Assembly (NCBI RefSeq): GCF_001482405.1
Contig: NZ_LPXO01000003.1
Coordinates: 310,001-374,000, forward strand
Reading direction: 5' to 3'
Length of the DNA: 64,000 bases
Origin: Pseudoponticoccus marisrubri
GTDB taxonomy: Bacteria; Pseudomonadota; Alphaproteobacteria; Rhodobacterales; Rhodobacteraceae
A program made the position numbers and the translations under genes. Below, in pieces: positions 1 through 7,597 of the stretch. Below the pieces are notes generated by a model. That model did not search any database. It saw only the letters and a program-made list of their open reading frames with translations, and was not told the origin of the DNA. Position 1 is the stretch's first letter. Every line of letters begins with the position of its first letter.

Positions 1-828
1 CTTCGCCGCCACCTCGGCGCGTTTCTCCGCGATCTTCGCCTGCGGCACGGGCAGGGCGACCGGGTTCATGATCGCGCTGGTCATGCCGGCGCCCATTGCC
101 ATCGGCAGGAAGGCATTGTTGATGCCGTGCCGGTTGGGCAGCCCGAAGGAGATGTTCGACGCGCCGCAGGTCGTGTTCACGCCCAACTCTTCGCGCAGGC
201 GGCGCACCAGCGCGAAGACCTGCTTGCCGGCCGTCGCCATGGCCCCGATCGGCATGACCAGCGGGTCGACGACGATGTCATTGGCGGGGATGCCGAAATC
301 CGCGGCCCGCTCGACGATCTTCTTCGCGACGGCAAAGCGCACGTCGGGATCCTCGGAGATGCCGGTGTCGTCATTCGAGATCGCCACCACCGGCACGTTG
401 TATTTCTTGACCAGCGGCAGCACCAGGTCCAGCCGCTCTTCCTCGCCGGTGACCGAGTTCAGCAGCGGCCGGCCATGCGCCGCGGCCAGCCCGGCCTCGA
501 GCGCGCCGGGCACCGAGCTGTCGATGCAGAGCGGCACGTCCACCAGCCCCTGCACCAGCTCGATGATCTGGCGCATCAGCGGCGGCTCGGTCTCGTTCGG
601 GTTGGGATTGGAGTTGTAGACCACGCCGGCATTGATATCGAGCACGGTCGCCCCGCAGGCCACCTGCGCCAGCGCGTCCTTCTCGACGGTCGAGAAATCG
701 CCCGCCTCGAGCTCGGCGGCCAGCTTCTTGCGGCCGGTCGGGTTGATCCGTTCGCCGATCACGCAGAAGGGTTCGTCGAAGCCGATCACGGCGGTCTTGG
801 TTTTCGACTCCACGATGGTGCGGGTCAT
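1..828 (-). CDS. Methyltetrahydrofolate:corrinoid methyltransferase (pterin-binding), 3' end outside window
   Basis: This gene has no stop before the window edge; 276 codons are visible. The product begins MTRTIVESKTKTAVIG and contains CVIGERINPTGRKK, VLDINAG, CIDSS and SNDDTG. These are hallmarks of the pterin-binding (dihydropteroate synthase-like) domain that moves a methyl group between methyltetrahydrofolate and a corrinoid protein. Its ATG overlaps the stop of the upstream HAD gene (ATGA), and the operon also holds a MetF-like reductase that would make the methyl-THF. From memory, homologues in marine roseobacters have been assigned to a split cobalamin-dependent methionine synthase; an AcsE-like or methylamine/betaine demethylation role is the alternative. 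The corrinoid-binding and homocysteine-binding parts are not in view. The family call is firm, the pathway is inferred. Confidence 0.88.
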   Translation of the reverse strand, partial: MTRTIVESKTKTAVIGFDEPFCVIGERINPTGRKKLAAELEAGDFSTVEKDALAQVACGATVLDINAGVVYNSNPNPNETEPPLMRQIIELVQGLVDVPLCIDSSVPGALEAGLAAAHGRPLLNSVTGEEERLDLVLPLVKKYNVPVVAISNDDTGISEDPDVRFAVAKKIVERAADFGIPANDIVVDPLVMPIGAMATAGKQVFALVRRLREELGVNTTCGASNISFGLPNRHGINNAFLPMAMGAGMTSAIMNPVALPVPQAKIAEKRAEVAAK

Positions 829-1487
829 GTCAGGGCCTCTCTGTCAAAGCGCCGCAGGATCTCTGTCAGCGCGGGGTCGTTGAAATCGGCGATGGTGACC
901 TGCGCCCCCTCGGCGCGCAGCCCGGCATCATCGCCCGTCGAGCGCAGCCCGACCGTGTAGGCGCCCGCCGCGCGGGCCGCGCGCAGGCCCGAGCCGCTGT
1001 CCTCGAAGGCGATGCAGCGCTCCGGACCCACCTCCAGCGCCGCCATCGCGGCGAGGTAGGGGGCGGGGTCCGGCTTGCCGCGCGCGCATTCGTCGCCGAT
1101 CACAAGCGTGTCGAACCGCGCGCGCAGGCCGATGGCCGCAAGCATGTGCTCGGCATTGACGCGCGGCGCATTGGTGACGACGGCCACCGCCCAGCCCGCG
1201 TCCTCGGCCCGATCGAGCAGCGCCGGCGCGCCGGGCATGGGGGGATGGCCGCCCTCCAGCCGCTCGCGGAACAGCCGCTCCTTGAGCTCGGAGAGCGCCT
1301 GTGCATCCTCGCCGGGGAAGAGTTCGGGAAAGCTGTCGAGGTTGTGACGGCCGTGAATATGCGTCTCGTAAAAGGCGAGGTCGATCGCGCGGCCGCGCTC
1401 GGCCATCATGTCGCGGAAGACCGCGAAATGCAGCGGGTCGGACTGCAGCAGCGTTCCGTCAAGGTCGAACAGCAGGGCGTGTGTCAT
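825..1487 (-). CDS. HAD-superfamily hydrolase (phosphoglycolate phosphatase/beta-PGM-like)
   Basis: A 220-residue cytoplasmic phosphatase of HAD subfamily IA. Motif I is DLDGTL at residues 8-13, with Asp8 as the expected nucleophile. Motif II is VVTNAP near residue 105, motif III includes the lysine of GKPDP, and motif IV is AFEDSGSG. A helical cap lies between motifs I and II. The start at MTHALLFDLDG places motif I in the usual position; upstream in-frame codons would add an arginine/proline-rich tail with no domain character and run into the preceding gene. It sits between the MetF-like gene and the corrinoid methyltransferase. A housekeeping role for that pathway is likely, but the substrate cannot be read from the sequence. 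Confidence 0.88.
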   Translation of the reverse strand: MTHALLFDLDGTLLQSDPLHFAVFRDMMAERGRAIDLAFYETHIHGRHNLDSFPELFPGEDAQALSELKERLFRERLEGGHPPMPGAPALLDRAEDAGWAVAVVTNAPRVNAEHMLAAIGLRARFDTLVIGDECARGKPDPAPYLAAMAALEVGPERCIAFEDSGSGLRAARAAGAYTVGLRSTGDDAGLRAEGAQVTIADFNDPALTEILRRFDREALT

Positions 1488-1491
1488 GGGC

Positions 1492-2421
1492 TCAGGTCTG
1501 GGCCGCCGCGGGGCGCGTGGCCGCGCCGCCCGCCTCGATCGCCCAGTTGGCATTGGCCTTGATCCCGCCCAGCGGGAAGAAATGCACCTGTTCCACGGCG
1601 AAATCGGGATGCGCGGCCTTGTGCTCGGCCAGCCGGGTCAGCACCTCGGTGGGCTCGTAGGGCAGCAGCAGCTTGGAGACATCCATGGCGCGTTTCTGCA
1701 GCACCTTGAGCGACGGGCCGACGCCGCAGGCGATGGCGAACTTGATCAGCGTCTGCAGCTTGGCCGGCCCGGCGATGCCGATATGGACGGGCAGGGTGAT
1801 CCCCTCGGCCCGCAGCCGGTCGCACCACGCGATGATCGGATCGGCATCGAAGGCGAATTGCGTGGCCAGCGCCATCTGCGCATCCGTGCGCTCCGAGAAT
1901 TCCTGCTTCCAGCGCAGCGCCTCGGCCACGTTCGCGTCCGAGCCGTCGGGATCGATGTCGCGGTTTCCCTCGGGGTGGCCGGCCACGTGCAGCCGGGTGA
2001 AGCCCGCCGCGTCGAAGAGCCCGGTCTCGAGCAGCTGCATCGAGCAGTGGAAATCGCCCTGCGGCGCGGCGACGCCACCGGCCAGCAGCAGCGCCTGGTC
2101 GACCCCGGCCTCGCCCTGGTAGCGCGCGATCCAGTCCTTCAACGTGGCGGCATCCTTGATGATCCGGGCGGGGAAATGCGGCATGACGGGAAAGCCGTCC
2201 TCGGCCAGGCGCCGCGCGGTGGCGACCATGTCCTCGATCGGGGTGCCGTCGATATGGGCGATGTAGACCCGGGTGCCCGGCGCCAGCAGGGCGCGGAAAT
2301 CCTCGACCTTCTCGGCGGTGCGCGGCATGACCTCGATCGAGTAGCCGGTTAGCAGGGCCTGCAGCGCGGCATTGCCCGGGCGGGCAACCTCGTCACGCTT
2401 GCGGAAATTCAACAGAGCCAT
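1492..2421 (-). CDS. metF: Methylenetetrahydrofolate reductase (MetF-like)
   Basis: A 309-residue TIM-barrel flavoenzyme that would reduce 5,10-methylene-THF to 5-methyl-THF. Recognisable segments are SIEVMPRT near the N-terminus (the family's SxExxP-type start), LLAGG, ATQFAFDAD and HIGIAGPAK in the C-terminal half of the barrel. I chose the second ATG (product MALLNFRKRD) because GGGAGG lies 5 bases before it; the ATG seven codons upstream lacks a comparable site. The sequence is divergent from enterobacterial MetF and matches the form found in alphaproteobacterial corrinoid clusters. It is preceded by the virulence-factor family gene and followed at once by the HAD gene, so co-transcription is likely. 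It probably supplies methyl-THF to the methyltransferase at the left edge. Confidence 0.88.
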   Translation of the reverse strand: MALLNFRKRDEVARPGNAALQALLTGYSIEVMPRTAEKVEDFRALLAPGTRVYIAHIDGTPIEDMVATARRLAEDGFPVMPHFPARIIKDAATLKDWIARYQGEAGVDQALLLAGGVAAPQGDFHCSMQLLETGLFDAAGFTRLHVAGHPEGNRDIDPDGSDANVAEALRWKQEFSERTDAQMALATQFAFDADPIIAWCDRLRAEGITLPVHIGIAGPAKLQTLIKFAIACGVGPSLKVLQKRAMDVSKLLLPYEPTEVLTRLAEHKAAHPDFAVEQVHFFPLGGIKANANWAIEAGGAATRPAAAQT

Positions 2422-2448
2422 GATGGCCTCCCTCAGGTTCATGCGGGC

Positions 2449-2745
2449 TCAGGCCCATCCGTCATTCGCGATCAGCGCCTTGAGACGCTCGGTGTCGTAT
2501 TCGGCCTCGATCCGGGCGGCCTCGGCCGTAGCGACCTCGTCGGGGCTGCCCTCGACGCTGCCGGCGGGGGCCTTGCGCCATTCGGCCAGGTAGGCATCGG
2601 TCTCGGCGGCGCCGGTCTTCATGGCGGCGCGGTCGATGGCCTGTTCGAAGCGCTCGGGCAGCGGCCGCTTGGCCCCGCGCCGTCCCTTGCCGACGATGAC
2701 CTGCGCGGGGATGTCGCGCCAGTAGACGATTGTCACCTCGGGCAT
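2449..2745 (-). CDS. Small 'virulence factor' family protein of the C1/corrinoid cluster
   Basis: A 98-residue soluble acidic protein beginning MPEVTIVYWRDIPAQVIVGK. It resembles the small family annotated as 'virulence factor' (Pfam Virulence_fact), which in Rhodobacteraceae keeps company with MetF-like and corrinoid methyltransferase genes. It has no signal peptide or membrane segment and no catalytic motif that I can name. The ATG follows a good AGGAAGGAA ribosome site, and the gene is first in the minus-strand operon. The family label says little about function. Context suggests an accessory part of methyl transfer or cobalamin handling rather than virulence. Confidence 0.75.
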   Translation of the reverse strand: MPEVTIVYWRDIPAQVIVGKGRRGAKRPLPERFEQAIDRAAMKTGAAETDAYLAEWRKAPAGSVEGSPDEVATAEAARIEAEYDTERLKALIANDGWA

Positions 2746-2838
2746 GGGGCTGATTCCTTCCTGCTTCGTTGTGCCTGAATACAGGCCGAGCGCCGCGGCA
2801 CGGCGTCGAAATTCGACCCGACACGGATGATACGCGAC

Positions 2839-2867
2839 AGGGTATATCGGCCGGCAGCATTGTCCAA
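2839..2867 (-). promoter_or_regulatory. Candidate sigma-70 promoter of the one-carbon operon
   Basis: On the minus strand TTGGAC (2867-2862) is followed after 17 bases by TACCCT (2844-2839). This places a transcription start about 90 bases before the first gene of the operon. The match is moderate; an overlapping ATATACC two bases upstream is an alternative -10. Prediction by eye only. Confidence 0.4.
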
Positions 2868-2981
2868 GCGTCCGGGATCCGCTAAGTTTTCATGAAAAAC
2901 ATGAGGCAGAGCCGCCCCCGTGACATCATCCTGCCGCAAAACGATGCAGGAGTGCGGGCGCGAGCAGCAAGGAGTACAGGC

Positions 2982-3689
2982 GTGGTCATCACGGTCGACG
3001 CGCACAAGCTGGCCTACATGGCCTTGCCCAAGGCGGGCTGTTCCTCGGTCAAGGAGGCACTGGCCCGGCTGGACCCGTCGGTGACGTTGCCGCCCGAGGA
3101 CCAGATCGACGTGCGCACCTGGCACGGCATCTACCCGACACGCCGGTTCCGCAAGCATCGCTGGCGCGCGCTTGAAGGCTACTGGGGCTTCTGCGTGGTG
3201 CGAGACCCGGTCAAGCGGCTGCTGTCGGTCTATACCAACCGCGTGCTGCAATTCGGCGACACGATGAACAGCCGCAAGCTGCGGCAGGGGCGCGACTGGC
3301 TGCCCGATCTGCCGCGCCAGCCCGACCCGGACACGTTCTTCCAGAACCTGCAGGGCTACGTGATGGGCTCGTCCTCGATCAAACATCACGTGATGGGTGC
3401 GCGGGTTTTTCTGGGCCCGGATCTGGGCGTCTATGACAAGGTCTACCGGACCGAGGAGCTGGGCCAGCTGGCCTATGATCTTGCGCTGCTGACCCGGCAG
3501 AACGTGCACATGCCGCGCGGCAACCGCTCCGAGGCGCAGCTGACGCTGGACGATCTGGCGCCCCGGACGATCGACGCGCTGCGCCCGATGCTCGACGAGG
3601 AATATGCTTTCCTCTCGGACTATTACGACAATCCTCTGGGTCCGCGACGTCATGATGCTTGCGTGACTCCGATGCGGCGCGTATCCTGA
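2982..3689 (+). CDS. Sulfotransferase family protein (PAPS-dependent)
   Basis: A 235-residue soluble sulfotransferase of the Sulfotransfer_2 (carbohydrate sulfotransferase) type. The N-terminal ALPKAGCSSVKEAL matches the 5'-phosphosulfate-binding loop, and VVRDPVKRLLSVY about 60 residues later matches the 3'-phosphate-binding motif. It should transfer sulfate from PAPS to a glycan or small hydroxylated acceptor; the acceptor is unknown. I prefer the GTG start because AAGGAG lies 7 bases upstream and the product then begins VVITVDAHKLAYMALPK, the usual family length. An ATG at 2892 in the same frame would add 30 basic residues and lacks a ribosome site. It diverges from the one-carbon operon and stands before ppx with no clear functional tie. 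Confidence 0.8.
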   Translation: MVITVDAHKLAYMALPKAGCSSVKEALARLDPSVTLPPEDQIDVRTWHGIYPTRRFRKHRWRALEGYWGFCVVRDPVKRLLSVYTNRVLQFGDTMNSRKLRQGRDWLPDLPRQPDPDTFFQNLQGYVMGSSSIKHHVMGARVFLGPDLGVYDKVYRTEELGQLAYDLALLTRQNVHMPRGNRSEAQLTLDDLAPRTIDALRPMLDEEYAFLSDYYDNPLGPRRHDACVTPMRRVS

Positions 3690-3720
3690 TCCCAAGTTGA
3701 AATCGGAAAGGCGCGAAGTC

Positions 3721-4833
3721 ATGGCGCCCAAGCGTCCCGAGGCTGCGGGCGCTTTCCCGAAACCGGTTGAGAGCCCCGCGCCTGAACGGCCGGATCCCAA
3801 CGCGCTTTATGCTGCGCTGGATCTGGGCACAAATAGTTGTCGCATGCTGATTGCCCAGCCCAAGGGCAGCCAGTTTCATGTGGTCGACAGTTTCTCGAAG
3901 TCCGTGCAGCTTGGCTACGGGCTCGAGAAATCGGGTCGGCTCAGCCGGTCGTCCATGCAGCGGACGGTGTCGGCGCTGCGCGTGTGTCACCAGAAGATCG
4001 AACGGCACAAGGTCACGCGGATGCGTCTTGTCGCGACCGAGGCCTGCCGCCGTGCGCGCAACGCGCGCGACTTCATCCGCCATGTCCGCCGCGAGACGGG
4101 GCTCAAGCTGGAGATCATCCAGCCCGAGGAAGAGGCCCGGCTGGCGGTGATCTCCTGTGCGCCGCTGGTCTCGACCAAGACCGAGCAGCTGCTGGTCGTG
4201 GATATCGGCGGCGGCTCGACCGAGCTGGTCTGGATCGACCTCTCGCGGGTCGAGCCGCGCGAGCGGCCCCGCGCCATCATGCGCCTGCATGCAGGCTTCC
4301 ACCCGCCCGACAGCCCGTTCCCGACCGCCAAGGTGGTGGACTGGATCTCGGTGCCGCTGGGCGTGGCAACGCTGCGCGACCAGTTCTCGGACGTGCAGGA
4401 CGATGCCGCGCGCTACGCGCTGATGAGCTGGTATTTCGAGGAAAACCTTGCCGAGTTCGCCCCTTACGAGGATGAACAGGCGCGCGAGGGCTTCCAGATC
4501 GTGGGCACCTCGGGCACCGTCACCACGGTGGCGGCCTCGCATCTGGGGCTGCGCCGCTATGACCGGACCAAGGTGGACGGGCTGCGCATGAGCTCGGACC
4601 AGATCGAGGCCGTCATCCAGCGCTATCTCGACATGGGGCCCACGGGACGGCGCCGCGACCCGCGCATCGGCCCCGACCGGCACGCCCTGATCATGAGCGG
4701 CAGCGCGATCCTGCAGGCGCTGCTGCGGCTCTGGCCGACCGACCGGCTGAGCGTGGCCGATCGCGGCCTGCGCGAGGGGCTGCTTTATGCGCAGATGTCT
4801 GCGGATGGCGTTCTGGAGGATGGCCCGCTATAG
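3721..4833 (+). CDS. ppx: Exopolyphosphatase / Ppx-GppA family phosphatase
   Basis: A 370-residue member of the ASKHA-fold Ppx/GppA family, which removes terminal phosphates from polyphosphate or converts pppGpp to ppGpp. The phosphate-1 motif is AALDLGTNSCRML (around residues 30-42), the phosphate-2 motif is VVDIGGGSTELVW, and GTSGTVTTVAA marks the following conserved loop. The first 28 residues are proline-rich and probably disordered. The ATG follows GAAAGG; a TTG 8 codons upstream is a weaker option. The protein lacks the C-terminal extension of long enterobacterial Ppx and is close to the short alphaproteobacterial form. The rlmE gene follows 42 bases later, possibly in the same transcript. 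Whether polyphosphate or pppGpp is preferred cannot be decided here. Confidence 0.92.
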   Translation: MAPKRPEAAGAFPKPVESPAPERPDPNALYAALDLGTNSCRMLIAQPKGSQFHVVDSFSKSVQLGYGLEKSGRLSRSSMQRTVSALRVCHQKIERHKVTRMRLVATEACRRARNARDFIRHVRRETGLKLEIIQPEEEARLAVISCAPLVSTKTEQLLVVDIGGGSTELVWIDLSRVEPRERPRAIMRLHAGFHPPDSPFPTAKVVDWISVPLGVATLRDQFSDVQDDAARYALMSWYFEENLAEFAPYEDEQAREGFQIVGTSGTVTTVAASHLGLRRYDRTKVDGLRMSSDQIEAVIQRYLDMGPTGRRRDPRIGPDRHALIMSGSAILQALLRLWPTDRLSVADRGLREGLLYAQMSADGVLEDGPL

Positions 4834-4875
4834 GGGCCGGACCCTGCGGGGCCGACAGATCACGAGAGGCAAGCC

Positions 4876-5634
4876 ATGGCGAAGGGACCCAAGAACTCCT
4901 CGGGGCGCGGACAGCGCGACCTGAAGGTCAAGGTCAAGACGGCGCGCGGGCGCAAGACCTCGTCGACGCGCTGGCTGCAGCGTCAGCTGAACGATCCTTA
5001 CGTCAAGCGCGCCAAGGCCGAGGGCTATCGCGGGCGCGCCGCCTACAAGATCCTCGAGATCGACGACAAGTACCGCTTCCTCGTGCCCGGTGCCCGCGTG
5101 GTCGACCTGGGCTGTGCGCCGGGCGGCTGGTGCCAGGTGGCGGTGCAGCGGGTCAACGCGCTTGGCGAAAAGGCAGGCAAGGCGCAAGGCACGGTGCTGG
5201 GCATCGACCTGCAGGAGGTCGACCCGATCCCCGGCGCGCAGCTGCACCAGCTGGACTTCCTTGACGAGGGTGCCGATGACCGGGTCAAGGACTGGCTGGG
5301 CGGTCGCGCCGACGTGGTGATGTCGGACATGGCGGCGGCCTCGTCGGGGCACAAGCAGACCGATCACCTGCGCATCATCACGCTCTGCGAGGCGGCGGCC
5401 GAGCTGGCCTTCGACGTGCTCGAAGAGGGTGGCACCTTCGTGGCCAAGGTGCTGGCGGGCGGGGCCGAGGGCTCGCTCCAGCAGGTGCTCAAGCAGCGCT
5501 TTGCCAAGGTCGCCAATTTCAAGCCGCCGGCCAGCCGCTCGGATTCCTCCGAGAAATTCGTCGTCGCCACCGGGTTCCGCGGCCGGCGCTCAGAGCCCGA
5601 AGAGGCGGAGGCGCCGGGCGGGCCGCTGGAGTGA
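4876..5634 (+). CDS. rlmE: 23S rRNA (uridine-2552-2'-O)-methyltransferase RlmE/FtsJ
   Basis: A 252-residue SAM-dependent methyltransferase that 2'-O-methylates U2552 in the A loop of 23S rRNA during 50S maturation. The SAM-binding motif is [15 protein letters not shown]. The K-D-K-E catalytic tetrad fits the lysine of AAYKILEID, the aspartate of [11 protein letters not shown], the lysine of FVAKVLAGG and the glutamate of [11 protein letters not shown]. The lysine/arginine-rich N-terminus ([18 protein letters not shown]) is a typical RNA-binding extension in alphaproteobacteria. The length is slightly above that of the E. coli protein. The start has GAGAGG upstream. It probably shares a transcript with ppx. 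Confidence 0.95.
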   Translation: MAKGPKNSSGRGQRDLKVKVKTARGRKTSSTRWLQRQLNDPYVKRAKAEGYRGRAAYKILEIDDKYRFLVPGARVVDLGCAPGGWCQVAVQRVNALGEKAGKAQGTVLGIDLQEVDPIPGAQLHQLDFLDEGADDRVKDWLGGRADVVMSDMAAASSGHKQTDHLRIITLCEAAAELAFDVLEEGGTFVAKVLAGGAEGSLQQVLKQRFAKVANFKPPASRSDSSEKFVVATGFRGRRSEPEEAEAPGGPLE

Positions 5635-6015
5635 GGTGACCGCGGCGCGCTTCAGCGCCGCCTCCATCTCGGCGCTCAACCCGGTCTCGGCCCTTGGGCC
5701 TGTCTGCGCTGCACCATCGGAGTCCGGCGCCGCCTCCGCGCTGCGATAAAGCGCGAAGAGCCGCGCATGGCGCGACGGGCGGACGGCACGGGGCCGCGGA
5801 TCGGGATCGTGATGCATGGGCAGACTCGCAGCAATGCCGGTGCGGTACGGCGCCCAGCCTGCCGGCACAATGCGGCAAATCCGGCGCGCCCCGGCGGTGG
5901 CTTTGTGGACACACCTCCGCCTTGGCCGCTTGACGCGGCGGGCCAAGCCGGGCTCGATTGCGCGACAGGGGAAGGCCGCGCGACAGGGGCCACCCCGATG
6001 GGAGGAGCACCGCAC
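5635..6015. other. 381-base region without a supported gene
   Basis: The stretch between rlmE and the GDSL hydrolase gene is GC-rich. It contains an 11-base direct repeat, CGCGACAGGGG, at 5961-5971 and 5979-5989. A 75-codon minus-strand frame (5590-5817) has a plausible amphipathic composition, but no ribosome site and it runs into rlmE, so I do not call it. I see no clear promoter or terminator. Confidence 0.5.
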
Positions 6016-6642
6016 ATGGCCGTCATTCTCTGCTACGGCGACAGCAATACGCATGGCACCGCGCCGCTGCGCCAACTGGGCGACGCCCGTCGCTGGCCGC
6101 CCGGGCAGCGCTGGCCCGATGCGCTGGCCGCGGGGCTGGGCCTTGGCCATCATGTCCTCGCCGAGGGGCTGCCGGGCCGGACCACCGTGCATGACGACCC
6201 GGTCGAGGGCGGCATGCGCAACGGGCTGACCGTGCTGCCGGCCATCCTGCACAGCCACAAGCCGGTCGACCTGCTGATCCTCATGCTGGGCACCAACGAC
6301 CTCAAGCATCGCTTCTCGGTGACCGCCTTCGAGATCGCCCGCTCGGTCGAGCGCCTTGCGCTGCTGGCCCGGGCCGAGATCGCGGTGCCGGATATCCTGC
6401 TGGTGGCACCCGCGCCGGTGCGCGAGATCGGCGTGCTGCGCGATGTCTTTGCCGGGGCCGAGCCGCGGCAGGTCGGGCTGGCCGGGCACCTGTCCGATGC
6501 GGCCAAGCGGCTGGGCTGCGGCTTTGTCGCCGCCGGTGACACGGTTGCCGTCGCGCCCGAGGATGGCGTGCACTGGGATGCCGAGGCGCATCGCGCCTTC
6601 GGCGAGGTGATGGCGCGCCACGTGGCGGACCGCCTGCCGTGA
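6016..6642 (+). CDS. SGNH/GDSL-type hydrolase (arylesterase-like)
   Basis: A 208-residue esterase of the SGNH superfamily. Block I is LCYGDSNTHG with the nucleophilic serine, block III is MLGTNDLK, and block V is DGVHWDAEAHRAFG with the catalytic Asp/His pair. There is no signal peptide, so it acts in the cytoplasm. Its likely reactions are hydrolysis of aryl or acyl esters, and some relatives also perform acyl transfer. The ATG is preceded by GGGAGGAG. Longer in-frame starts upstream add low-complexity residues and are not credible. The downstream lipoprotein gene overlaps its stop (GTGA), so the two are translationally coupled. Confidence 0.88.
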   Translation: MAVILCYGDSNTHGTAPLRQLGDARRWPPGQRWPDALAAGLGLGHHVLAEGLPGRTTVHDDPVEGGMRNGLTVLPAILHSHKPVDLLILMLGTNDLKHRFSVTAFEIARSVERLALLARAEIAVPDILLVAPAPVREIGVLRDVFAGAEPRQVGLAGHLSDAAKRLGCGFVAAGDTVAVAPEDGVHWDAEAHRAFGEVMARHVADRLP

Positions 6643-7097
6643 TCCTGCGCGCGCTGTCGCTGACCCTGCTGGCCGCCTGCGCCAGCGCGCCCGAGGCGCC
6701 CTCGACCGTGCCGACCACGATCGGGCTGCGCAATCCCACCGCGCCCGTGGCCTCGCAGGCCGATGCGACGCTGGCGCGGCTGGCCGGTGACTGGATCGTG
6801 TTGCAGGGCGGTGCAGTGGCACCGGGCACGCGGCTGCGGATCGGGCCGGAGGGGCTGCGACTGAACGGCGTGACCCTGCCGCTGGTCGACGAGGGGCAGG
6901 GCCGCTTCCGCCTGGGCGAGACCCGTCTGTGGGTGCACTGGCTGGATGCCGACAACCGCACCGCGGCTCTGGGGGATCCCGATGGGGGTCGCGTCTGGAT
7001 CATGGACCGCACGGGCCGGCCGGGTGAGCGTCTGCGCGCTGCGCGCGAGATCCTCGACTGGTATGGCTACGATCTCGACAGGCTCGTCACCGCATGA
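6639..7097 (+). CDS. Predicted lipoprotein, lipocalin-like beta-rich domain
   Basis: A 152-residue protein starting at GTG, whose first two bases overlap the stop of the hydrolase gene. The N-terminus MILRALSLTLLAACASAP is a short signal peptide with lipobox LAAC, so it should be lipidated and held in the outer or inner membrane facing the periplasm. The rest contains LAGDWIVLQGG and repeated short beta segments (RLRIGPEGLRLNG, RFRLGETRLWVHW), suggesting a small beta barrel. I do not recognise a named family. Tight coupling with the hydrolase and the following membrane protein suggests a three-gene unit. Confidence 0.75.
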   Translation: MILRALSLTLLAACASAPEAPSTVPTTIGLRNPTAPVASQADATLARLAGDWIVLQGGAVAPGTRLRIGPEGLRLNGVTLPLVDEGQGRFRLGETRLWVHWLDADNRTAALGDPDGGRVWIMDRTGRPGERLRAAREILDWYGYDLDRLVTA

Positions 7098-7435
7098 GCG
7101 GCGGGCTGTGGATGGGCTCTTTCCTGGGCACGATGGTGCTCTTGCCCGGTTTGGCCGCGCTCTTTGCCGCCGGGCAGGCGCGCCTGCCGCTGCTGCCGGG
7201 CGCCATCCTGCTGGCGGTGCTGGGCTTCGGCGGGCTGATGCTCTACCGGGCCCATGACGTGTCGGCGGGACAGGTGGTCGCCGCGCTCGCCCTGACCTGC
7301 CTGCCGGGCTGGCTGGGCGCATCCCTGCGCGAGGTCATGGCCGACACCTACGTGCTGATGGCCGCTGTCTACGCGGTGACGGCCAGCTGCCTCGGCCTGC
7401 TCTGGATCTGGATCGCCCTGGGCGGGTCGCTGTAG
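7094..7435 (+). CDS. Small integral membrane protein, four predicted helices
   Basis: A 113-residue, almost entirely hydrophobic protein. Likely membrane segments are GTMVLLPGLAALFAAG, LLPGAILLAVLGFGG, VVAALALTCLPGWLG and YVLMAAVYAVTASCLGLLW, the last running into a hydrophobic C-terminus. The start overlaps the lipoprotein stop by 4 bases (ATGA). It has no conserved charged motif that would identify a transporter. It is probably an inner-membrane partner of the preceding lipoprotein. Function unknown. Confidence 0.72.
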   Translation: MSGGLWMGSFLGTMVLLPGLAALFAAGQARLPLLPGAILLAVLGFGGLMLYRAHDVSAGQVVAALALTCLPGWLGASLREVMADTYVLMAAVYAVTASCLGLLWIWIALGGSL

Positions 7436-7445
7436 GAGGCTGCGG

Positions 7446-7535
7446 ATGAGTCAGGTCGCGCACTACTTGAGAAACGCGGCAAAACATACTGAATTGATTG
7501 AAATAATGGAAAACGGGTCTTCCAGATGGTGCTGA
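7446..7535 (+). CDS. Possible 29-residue small ORF before the glycerate kinase gene
   Basis: ATG at 7446 follows GGAGG (7436-7440) with 5-base spacing and opens a 29-codon frame, MSQVAHYLRNAAKHTELIEI then MENGSSRWC. The stretch is AT-richer than its surroundings and uses codons rare here (TTG, AGA, ATA, AAA). It could be a leader peptide or a small protein, or simply an AT-rich promoter region for the downstream gene. No homologue is known to me. Confidence 0.3.
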   Translation: MSQVAHYLRNAAKHTELIEIMENGSSRWC

Positions 7536-7597
7536 GCAAACCGCCGGATCGTGAAGCCACGCCCCTGACCCCGAACGCCTGACCGAGGAACCTGACG

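Noticed and set aside
2892-2981. Longer N-terminus for the first sulfotransferase
   Set aside because: The ATG at 2892 has no ribosome site, while the GTG at 2982 has AAGGAG at good distance and gives the family's usual start.
5590-5817. A 75-codon minus-strand frame between rlmE and the GDSL hydrolase gene
   Set aside because: Composition is plausible for a small helical protein, but there is no ribosome site and it overlaps the end of rlmE. Conservation data would be needed.
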